A DNA stretch of 64,000 nucleotides, from the NCBI GenBank assembly GCA_037893225.1, contig JAZGUH010000198.1, positions 372,001-436,000 on the forward strand, read 5' to 3'. Below are positions 55,661-64,000 of this stretch, one piece after another (the first letter of the stretch is position 1; each line of letters opens with the position of its first letter). Source of the DNA: Hippasteria phrygiana. Taxonomy: Eukaryota > Echinodermata > Asteroidea > Valvatida > Goniasteridae. The position numbers and the translations under genes are program-made. The notes beneath the pieces were generated by a model, which worked only from the letters and a program-made list of their open reading frames with translations, had not been told where the DNA came from and did not search any database.

Positions 55661-56950
55661 TCATTGTTTATAGTAGTGATTTTCTATCTTGTATACCCAA
55701 AAATTGCAACTTATTTATGTATGCAGATGACTCCACGTTAACGTGTAGCTCCTCTAGTATTAACGAAATAGAAAGGAGCTTGAATGTAGCTCTTGTATTC
55801 ACAACTGGTGCCTAAGAAACAAACTAGCATTTAATGCCAACAAAACCAAATGTATGCTTATTGGTTCAAGGCAGAAAATATCCAACGTCGACCTGAACGT
55901 GTGCATTGCTGATAAGGTTATCGAAAAAGTAAAATCTTGTAAATGCTTGGGTGTAGTTGTTGATGAAACATTAAGTTGGGGTTCACATGTTGAATACGTA
56001 AGGAAGACTGTTTCGTCTAAATTGAGTGTGTTAAACAGAATTTGTGATTACGTTCCCCAAAGCAGCCTGCACACACTCTTTGTAAGTTTAGTTATGCGAT
56101 CTGTAAAGTATTGCTGTACGGTGTGGGGAGGAAGGTACATATCTCACGACAATACCCTCAACAAATGTCTAAAATGAGCCGCACGGATAATCCTTAAATG
56201 TACCTCCCTCACCCCCTCAGCTGATATGATTCCTTTTAATGAAAGAGTTCAGTCCAAAAAGGCTATCCTTGTTTTCAAAAGCCTTAACAAAATGACTCCT
56301 TTTGTACATGACAAATCTGTTCACACCACTCGACCCAAATGGCACTGAAAGTTCCTTTCGCCAAAAAGGAATGCTACGTGACAAGTTTCGCTGTGAGTGG
56401 TGCCAGTATATGCAATAATCTGCCTGAACAAATGAGAACCATAAACTCCTTAAGTACATTTAAATCGGAGCTACGTAAAGCCATCTATCAGTGATATTTC
56501 TGTCATTTACGCTGATCTGCGGAGTTATAAACTTGGTTGCCAAAATACTTTGGAGCCGGATGGGAATTTCCACTCGTTTTTCACCCTAAAAGGGTTTTTT
56601 CGCGGGTTTTTCGCCCATCCCGTAAATCAGCAATAGGCTTCTGGAAAGTTGAAAAGTTAACCGAAAATAGATTTATTTGTTTAAACATTGTTGTATTTGT
56701 TTCAATATTTTGTATGAATGTGTAAATATTCAGTTTTACCTAATAATATGCAGGGCCTAATGGAAACCAGTTTTAAACTGTTTGGGCACACCCTGGGTGA
56801 AGAAATGTAATTAGCCAACCACGTTGCAAACCCGACTCTTAGGTCAAACATTTGTTTCCTACTTTTCTTCAATATTTAGACAGTCATGCATGTTTTCATG
56901 TATTGTAAAATAAATTTTGAATTTATCATCCATATTTATGGACGTTTCAT
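55661..56950 (+). mobile_element. LINE-B, part 4: RT C-terminal third and 3' end
   Basis: LFMYADDSTLT carries the catalytic YADD. After a frameshift near 55800 the frame RNKLAFNANKTKCMLIG, then CKCLGVVVDETLSWGSHVEY, is the RT thumb region. Later stops and shifts follow (from 56175), and the relic ends with TFKSELRKAIYQ and a stop at about 56492. The 3' UTR to roughly 56950 has no long poly-A. Confidence 0.88.
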
Positions 56951-56979
56951 AGTTTAGATTCTCGGAGGTGCCCGGAAGT

Positions 56980-57340
56980 TCAATCGTGACCTTTATGCGC
57001 GAGACTACCACGGTCTATTCCTACCTCTTGTATCTTTGATTCTTTTTCTTTTGGTAGCTCCGTACCTCGAGTGGCTTTTAGCCTTGTTCGACGGGCAAAC
57101 GTGCATACACAAAAATCCATAAACATGTAAACGCCTCCAGTCGTGGACCTATTGCCTCCCATTTTGTAATAGTTTTTTTTTGGAAAGCACATTGCTTTGG
57201 ATTTTGAACTGCTTTTGCTGCTACTGCTGCTGCTGCCGTCGCCACCACCGCTGCCGCTTCCATGTTTATTGCCGTAGTCAGACTCCCCCTTCCACAAGGC
57301 TTGTGAATAACAAATCCAACCTATGGGGTATGTGTACATG
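56980..57340 (-). other. Gly/Ser-rich minus-strand ORF, probably not a gene
   Basis: The minus frame has NKHGSGSGGGDGSSSSSSKS followed by about 75 mixed residues (FPKKNYYKMGGNRSTTGG, MFMDFCVCTF) to a stop near 56983. Its upstream part runs straight into the minisatellite, so an exon limited to this region is possible but unsupported. Confidence 0.2.
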
Positions 57341-57355
57341 TGTGGGGTATATGTA

Positions 57356-59160
57356 CATATTCGCTGTACAAACCCTATGTGAATGTCGAATATCGAATAT
57401 AACAAAAAACATATTCGCTGTAGAAATCCTACGTGAATGTCGAATGTCTGAAAAAAATATTCGCTGTACAAACCCTCTGAATGTCGAATGTGTGAAAAAA
57501 AACATATTTCGCTGTACAAACCCTATGTGAATGTCGAATGTGTGAAAAAAACATTCGTTGTACAAACCCTATGTGAATGTCGAATATCTCATATAAAAAC
57601 CATAGATGTACAAACCTTATGTGGTTGTCGAATGTGTGAAAAAAGACATATTCGCTGTACAAACCCTATGTGAATGTCGAATATCGAAAATAACAAAAAG
57701 CATTCGCTGTAGAAATCCTATGTGAATGTCGAATGTCTGAAAAAAATTCGCTGTACAAACCCTATCTCAATGTGGAATGTGTGAAAAAGAAAACATTTCG
57801 CAGTACAAACCCTATGTGAATGTCGAATGTGTGAAAAAAGAACATATTTCGCAGTACAAACCCTATGTGAATGTCGAATGTGTGAAGAAAAAAACATTCG
57901 TTGTACAAACCCTATGTGAATGTCGAATATCTCATATAAAAACCATAGATGTACAAACCTTATGTGATTGTCGAATGTGTGAAAAAAAACATTCGCTGTA
58001 CAAACCCTATGTGATTGTCGAATGTGTGAAAAAAAACATATTCGCTGTACAAACCCTATGTGAATGTCGAATATCGAATATATAAAGAACATATTCGCTG
58101 TAGAAATCCTATGTGAATGTCGAATGTCTGAAAAAAAACATCGCTGTACAAACCCTATCTCAATGTCGAATGTGTGAAAAAAAAAGCATATTTCGCTGTA
58201 CAAACCCTATGTGAATGTCGAATGTGTAAAAAAATCATATTCGCTGTACAAACCCTATGTGAATGTCGAATGTGTGAACAAAACATTCGTTGTACAAACC
58301 CTATGCGAATGTCGAATATCTCATATAAAAACCATAGATGTACAAACCTTATGTGGTTGTCGAATGTGTGAAAAAACAACATATTCGCTGTACAAACCCT
58401 ATGTGAATGTCGAATATCGAATATAACAAAAAACATTCGCTGTAGAAATCCTATGTGAATGTCGAATGTCTGCAAAAAAATTCGCTGTACAAACCCTATC
58501 TCAATGTGGAATGTGTGAAAAAAAACATATTTCGCTGTACAAACCCTATGTGAATGTCGAATGTGTGAAGAAAAAAATTTCGCTGTACAAACCCTATGTG
58601 AATGTCGAATGTGTGAAGAAAAAAACATTCGTTGTACAAACCCTATGTGAATGTCGAATATCGAATGTGTGAAAAAAAATCCCTGTACAAACCCTATCTC
58701 AATGTCGAATGTGTGAAAAAAAATAACATATTTCGCTGTTCAAACCCTATGTGAATGTCGAATGTGTGAAAAAAAAAATATTTCGTTGTACAAACCCTAT
58801 GTGAATGTCGAATATCGCATATAAAAACCATAGATGTACAAACCTTATGTGATTGTCGAATGTGTGAAAAAAATAATATTCGCTGTACAAACCCTATGTG
58901 AATGTCGAATGTGTGAAAAAAACATTCGTTGTACAAACCCTATGTGAATGTCGAATATCGCATATAAAAAACCATAGCTGTACAAACCTTATGTGATTGT
59001 CGAATGTGTGAAAAAACATATTCGCTGTACAAACCCTATGTGAGTGTCGAATATCGAATATTAAAAAATATATTCGCTGTACAAACCCTGGGTGAAGGTC
59101 AAATATGTAAAAAACATATATTCGCTGTACAAACCCTATAATTATGGGAATGTCGAATAT
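57356..59160. repeat. Minisatellite of about 46-59-bp units, 1.8 kb
   Basis: Some 35 units of the form TTCGCTGTACAAACCCTATG plus TGAATGTCGAATGTGTGAAA and an A run. A higher-order pattern is visible: every few units a variant with ATATCTCATATAAAAACCAT appears, followed by a CTTATGTGGTTG/CTTATGTGATTG unit. Open frames on both strands are by-products of the repeat. Confidence 0.95.
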
Positions 59161-60507
59161 CAAAAATCAGACTAACTTTATCGTCATGGAATACAGCGGT
59201 GTGTATTAACGTCGCGGTCTGTAGGGACTAATTAAAACAAGTGTAGATCGCTGCATGCGTTCACTGTGCTTGTATATACAGGCAGGAAAAGGTTACTGGG
59301 GAAAGGGTTACTCAAAAAGGGTGCGGGGACGCAACAGTACGTTTAAAACCGCCGAGACCTTCGGCTGGGATAGTTTAAAACCGGCCTTGCACATATTTAT
59401 TCCCTTATTTAGATCTGGACCCAACAAAACCGTCGGAGTGATGGGGGCCAAAAAAAGGCCAGGCCAACCCAACCGCCTCTGCTGAACCCTTTACCAAGAG
59501 TGACTTTTAGCCTTAATTGTATTGGGCGATTTCCATAAGAATAAAATTTGGCGAGACGCCAGTTACTATAGAAACGTTTCCATAGGCCTACAGTAAATAA
59601 CATGACTTTGTGGAAATAAAGAACTAACTATACATGTATAGGCTATTCAAAATGTTATCCATTGTTGTCATAGTTGCAAAATAACTTCAGCGTGGTAATC
59701 AAAAGGGAAAAACCTTTCTTTTGAGAGCAGCAGTGCAGGGGGCACATAAACATCGTGTCAATCGAATCTTGTTTTGTCCGCGCTTCTATCATTTAATAAC
59801 ATCTATGGTTCTTTTGATATGCACTCGTCCACCTGAAAAACTAGCTCAAAGGCAAGATTTCCCCCGGGGTAACGTGTGGTGAACAATGCATCTTGCAAAC
59901 TGTGGATGACGCTCATTCTCAACTCGCTGTGATGCGGGGGAAATGTGTATATACCGACTACTGAGTTCCTTACATTTATTTATGGAAGTTACGAAAGGCC
60001 AATTCTGTAGGACTCAAAAGGCTTGCAAGAAATAATAATACGGTCTTCTACATATTCTGCTCCAATAATATTCAGCGGCGGATCTGGCAAAATCGGAAAT
60101 TTTATTTTTCTATTCTGGGGTTAGGACAGAAAGTAACTAAAAACATTCCAATATGATTGTGTATTCCAATAGATTGTGTATTCCAATATGATTGTGTATT
60201 CCAATGTGATTGTGCACTGTATGTGTGATGTGCAATGTGTAGGCTTAAGTGTCGTCACTACAACGCCAATACATAGCTCCACCCCTACCCCAACCCCCAT
60301 CACCACCCTGGGTGAAAAAAATCGTGAATGCCTTTTCAATTAATTTTAAAACGATTAGTTGTCGAATAATTACTTAACAAATGTCGAAATATTTAGTTCC
60401 AGCGGGTGGATATTTTGTGCGTCAGAGGCGCAAAAACAACCAGGAATGTAGGAGGGCTGCAGACACCCAAAAAGGAAAAACGTATAGTTTTTCCGTTAAA
60501 ATAAAAC
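59161..60507. other. Repeat remnants, no gene
   Basis: 59243-59345 is a second copy of the repeat at 33045-33165. 59336-59408 is a half copy of the palindromic element of 55003 (TTTAAAACCGGCC and GCACATATTTATTCCCTTA). 60146-60226 has about four copies of an ATTCCAATATGATTGTGT-type unit. No ORF is convincing. Confidence 0.6.
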
Positions 60508-60790
60508 AATTTGTCGAGCTTCCCAGGTTGTATCGTAAATTTGGGTGTGATCCCTGGCTGTACGGCATTCTAGGTTCATGACTTTTGACTAGCGCCCACC
60601 CAAACAAAGATACTCACAATTTGGGAGACCGCCAAAATAGGGCAAGATAGCTCAGTTGGTAGAGCGCCGGTACGGTATTCCGTGGGTCGCAGGTTCGAAT
60701 CCCGCTCCTGCCAGTTTTCTTTGTTCACTTTGAAAAAAATGTATTTAAATTTACCTAGTCAGTTTCCCTTGTGGTTTGTTTGACGAACTT
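60508..60790 (+). mobile_element. tRNA-derived SINE, complete single copy
   Basis: Leader CTTCCCAGGTTGTATCGTAA, tRNA-like region 60641-60713 (TAGCTCAGTTGGTAGAGC, GGTTCGAATCC), tail GTTCACTTTGAAAA and CAGTTTCCCTTGTGG. It is the only copy here not in dimer or palindrome form. Confidence 0.88.
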
Positions 60791-61903
60791 ATTTGAAAAT
60801 TCGTTAGAAAAATAAGTCCTATTCTTGAAAGACCACAGGCAGTATATCTCACATGTACATACAAACACACAATTACTGTGTAAATACCTTCAATCGGGGA
60901 CCTGATATTGTCCTCCTATTGTTCATAACTTGTTGGCAAGGGCCCTCATTGGTTTTGTATAATAGGGGGGTGGTAAACTCCAAGGTCAAAATTTGAAGAC
61001 GTCAATTTGGGAAATGATTAACACTATCAATACAATCATTTTGACACCAAAAGTAAAGCTGTATCTCTTAAATAACCCCCACCCCTTGAAATTTACGCCA
61101 AAAACACTCAAAACTGCTACAAATGCAAACATTTGAGTCACAGTGGCATGTAGAAAACTTAGGAAGATGCCAGCTTGTCAAGGCTTTGCTGGAATTTCTC
61201 ATATTCCAGTAATGTTCGGTCAAGGGGCTAAACAAGTCATTCATATTTAGCACTTTAATACCGACTGAGCGCGTAATACGGATTTCGTATAATACAGATT
61301 TCGTATAACTCAGTGCGTATAATACAGATTCGTTTTTTTGGCCGTGGTGGGGGTTATTTTCATGCTAGATACCCACTTTCTGTTCAAAACATCTCCCAAA
61401 TTACCCAATGCATCACCCCTGAAGTGGACGTAATCATATTCCAAAATTTTGGTTTTCATCCCTATTATCACCCCATACTATTTTGTACACGATTTTCAAC
61501 AGGGGACCTTTCTCAACAGGGGACCCTATTGTTAAAGGTCCCCTAAATGCAAAAACAAACCCACGCACCCACGCAGTCGTGTCTACTTATACTTATGAGA
61601 ACCTGCTATATTGTTTCCTTCTTTTGTTCCTATTGTTTGTACTTTTTTCAACAAGTCCCATAAGGGTTGTACCGGTACATGAACACTACCGAGAACTTGG
61701 GCTCGGGCCCCCGGTTGCATTGTTATCACTGATCCCTTATTGTCCCAAGTCCTCAGAAGTAATGAATTAACCTGTACAAATTCGTCTTAATACTGCGTCT
61801 TGTTTGAAATCTATATATTACTATACGGTTCAGTCATGATTGCCTCATTGCCATAACCAACAGCCACAAGCGAAATGCTACACCTGTGTCATGTTATAGA
61901 GTG
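60791..61903. other. Spacer with small repeats
   Basis: A few copies of GTATAATACAGATTTC lie at 61262-61333, and a short hairpin AGGGGACC/GGTCCCCT at 61517-61545. I see no gene. Confidence 0.5.
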
Positions 61904-62098
61904 GCCTCGCTTTGGCTTTGGCTTCCCATTATTCTAAGTCATGTGGCTAGATCTGATGTACTTTTTGTCTAAATTCACATCAAAGTCTTCTATTTGAACC
62001 CAGAGGCGGAGCCTGTGTATTTTGTTCAAGTATTCAAGGCTACAGATTGGCAATGGAGTTGGGAATAACGGGAGACAAAGCCAAAGCCGAAAACCCGA
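61904..62098. mobile_element. Foldback MITE with GGCTTT ends
   Basis: CTCGCTTTGGCTTTGGCTTC..CCATTATTC at the left is inverted at GGAATAACGGGAGACAAAGC..CAAAGCCG on the right. It is about 195 bp. Confidence 0.65.
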
Positions 62099-62574
62099 CC
62101 TAATACTGCGCACGCGCAAGTAGCAAAAATTCGACCAATAGTGAACAATCTATAGTTTTGTGTAACTACATGAACTATGGCGCAAATGGTTTCGAAATTC
62201 CTCAGAAAGCATGAGGCGAGGGAATGAAAGGTTTCAATATACCAATTTCCATTGGCTATCAAGATAAAGGCGACAGGGAAGTAAGGTTGCAGGAAGGTGG
62301 GGTGGGAGGAGTCAAGAGTTGATATGGACATTATTATTATTGGAGTACAAACTGCACTTGCGCACATCCGAGGAGTGGACAAGTGACACGATCTGGCTTT
62401 TCAAGTTTTGCCCGGTTTATGCTGTTGTAGGCATTGCAAACACCATAAACCACAGAGGAAAGAACGTAGGCAGTTATACTTGTCGTCATCAATCGAGCTC
62501 GCATATCTGGGGAAAAATCACAACCACCGTGAAGAAAATTCGTCCTCTCTGACCGGTGAGTCACCACTTCGGCG

Positions 62575-62635
62575 ATGGATGCGAAGGTTTTCGTCCTCCT
62601 CCTGGTGGTGTTTCTCCTGGTCCCCGACCCAGGTG
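62575..62635 (+). CDS. Signal-peptide first exon of a putative secreted protein (gene continues beyond the window)
   Basis: The ATG at 62575 opens MDAKVFVLLLVVFLLVPDPG, a compact signal peptide: a short charged start, about 12 hydrophobic residues and a helix-breaking Pro end. The codon frame runs into GGTG|GTACGT, a good donor in phase 1, which is usual for the first intron of secreted multi-domain proteins. No later exon is found in the remaining 1.36 kb. GC content and codon use stand out from the AT-rich flank. Upstream, 62320-62570 may be 5' UTR and contains another donor-like CCG|GTGAGT. The protein family cannot be told. Confidence 0.6.
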
Positions 62636-64000
62636 GTACGTATGGGCAACCACAGCTGCCCTCTTACTTACATTATTGTTACATCGTCAAGTCTTGTCCT
62701 TCCATTTTAAGTAATATACATTTGCAAACATCATACAAAAATACTAAATTATTATGAAAGACCTTACTTGACTGTAAGTAAATAATAGTCTCAAGCATCC
62801 TGTGAATTAATAGCACCTGTTGTGCTGTCAATTTAAAGACAAGTGGACATTTTGTATAAATTTCCAGCGATGTTTTTTCAACAGTTTTTCTTTTCAGCAG
62901 GGCCGACCATCATTGGAAAAAATTTCCCGACCTGATAATTCTCTGACGTGTATAAATTGCTCCGTTTTGTCGATGTCTAAAGAAGGGTCAACTTAACCAG
63001 AATACAAGAACAGCAGAATCTATGCATGTGAAACTCTAAACACGTCAATATTTACTTATACTAACCCCCAAATATATTCATTTCTGAAAATTAGAGCAGA
63101 AGCAAATGTTGTATACTACCTTTAAGTGGCGACCTTTCACAAAGCTACAGCATATTTTGCAGTGTTTTGTCTGCGTAGAGGCATTCTGGGTCATTTGTGT
63201 TTCCCTCTGCTATTGCCACCAACTTTCCTCATGGTTGATTTCGAAAATTACGTTGACTTGCATTTTTACTCTACACACTAAAAAAAGAGTTAGCAATGTT
63301 GCGTAAAATCTTACTCTTTGGGGTAGTAAGGAGGGAACCCGGTCATTTAAAGGGTAAACCTGGACACAACGGGAGTTGTGTCAAGTTTTACTGCTGACTT
63401 GTGCAAATATTTTACCCTCAGAAAGACGTCAAATTTCTTTACTCCAAAAAGTTGTGTCAAATTTTACTCAACGAGGAGTAATGCTTCCTTTTAATCCAAC
63501 TTCTGCGAATTCCTTACCCAACCCATGTTGTGTTTTGTTTTATACATAGTTGCGTCATTTATTACCCTAAAATGTGTTCAATTTCCATAAATTATGCACG
63601 TCGAAGAACAAAATGCAAAATTCTTATTTAGAAATTAAAATATTTATTGCATGAATAGCCACCCTACTCTTTGACAGTGCAATGGTATATGACAGCCTTA
63701 AAAGTTCATTTAATGTTGATTTAGATTTAAACGGTTTCAGCAATATTCATTTCCTTCATTGTTTTCTTTTTATAGTTTTCTACGGACTGCTTGGCTTTAA
63801 AACCTTTAAAATAAACAATAATACTTTAAATTAATCGGTAACAGTTAGACTGCATATTTTTGTAAAGGACAATATTCTGTATGCAGTCTGTTTATAAATA
63901 GGCATTATTTTGGTTAGCAACAAATCCAAAATGTCAGTTCTGATGATATTGGGAAAGATATTTAATTTCTTTGTAGCCATTTAGTGCTTGAGGGAAGGCT
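62636..64000. other. Putative first intron; repeat-like stretch at 63262-63600
   Basis: Mostly AT-rich DNA. From 63262 to about 63600 words such as GTGTCAA.TTTTACT, TTACTC and CTTTACTCCAAAAAG recur in both orientations, suggesting an old dispersed element. I see no exon. Confidence 0.4.

Noticed and set aside
57356..59160. CRISPR-like array
   Set aside because: The host is an animal, the repeats are contiguous with only A-rich variable joints, and there are no unique spacers or cas genes; it is a minisatellite.
57278..59163. Minus-strand ORFs of the HIRHSHRVCTA type
   Set aside because: They are by-products of the 50-bp repeat and appear and vanish with A-run length.
61483..61770. 95-residue + ORF
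   Set aside because: Its hydrophobic stretch is T-rich chance sequence, with no splice signals and no family.

Overview
This window is animal nuclear DNA. It has spliced coding exons with GT/AG junctions, long introns, non-LTR retrotransposons, a tRNA-derived SINE family, many short inverted-repeat DNA transposons and a large satellite block. The gene and repeat types suit a marine invertebrate, perhaps a non-vertebrate deuterostome such as a lancelet, hemichordate or echinoderm. That placement is inference, and nothing in the window proves a species.

One complete gene can be read with confidence: a CYP4V2-like cytochrome P450 on the + strand (6814-23835). It has 11 coding exons whose splice phases all agree and add up to 506 codons, with every P450 signature intact. 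A second gene probably starts at 62575, where a signal-peptide exon ends in a phase-1 splice donor and the rest lies beyond the window. Other coding traces are relics: a frameshifted RecQ-family helicase piece (1796-2326), a possible zinc-finger exon of a hAT-type transposase (about 19.6 kb), a two-part THAP domain inside a 2.45-kb transposon (48.2-49.7 kb), a cysteine-rich exon carried by a Mutator-like element (about 29.8-30.0 kb), and two degenerate LINEs of the CR1/L2/Jockey type.

Layout: 1-6 kb holds tandem repeats, a duplicated unclassified repeat, the helicase relic and a 1.1-kb element whose inverted ends are built from 17-bp tandem repeats. From 6 to 24 kb is the P450 gene, its introns filled with MITEs, SINEs and nested hAT-like elements. 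From 24 to 33 kb are nested DNA elements, a 1.3-kb Mutator-like element with a perfect 9-bp target duplication, a 5'-truncated LINE and a foldback element. From 33.3 to 47.1 kb is a satellite block dense in the CRE palindrome TGACGTCA. It is made of 401-bp units, units of about 145 bp and hairpin/poly-T leaders in a higher-order pattern. From 47.3 to 56.9 kb is a single LINE split by three later insertions, one of which holds a further MITE. From 57.3 to 59.2 kb is a minisatellite of about 50 bp. From 59 to 64 kb are a SINE copy, small repeats and the first exon of the putative secreted-protein gene.

The genes do not form an operon or pathway. The most unusual content is the repeat biology: several element families with exact target-site duplications (5, 8 and 9 bp), elements that appear to carry host sequence, and the CRE/TATA-bearing satellite. 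No clearly new molecular system is proved here. The strongest candidates are listed as findings.
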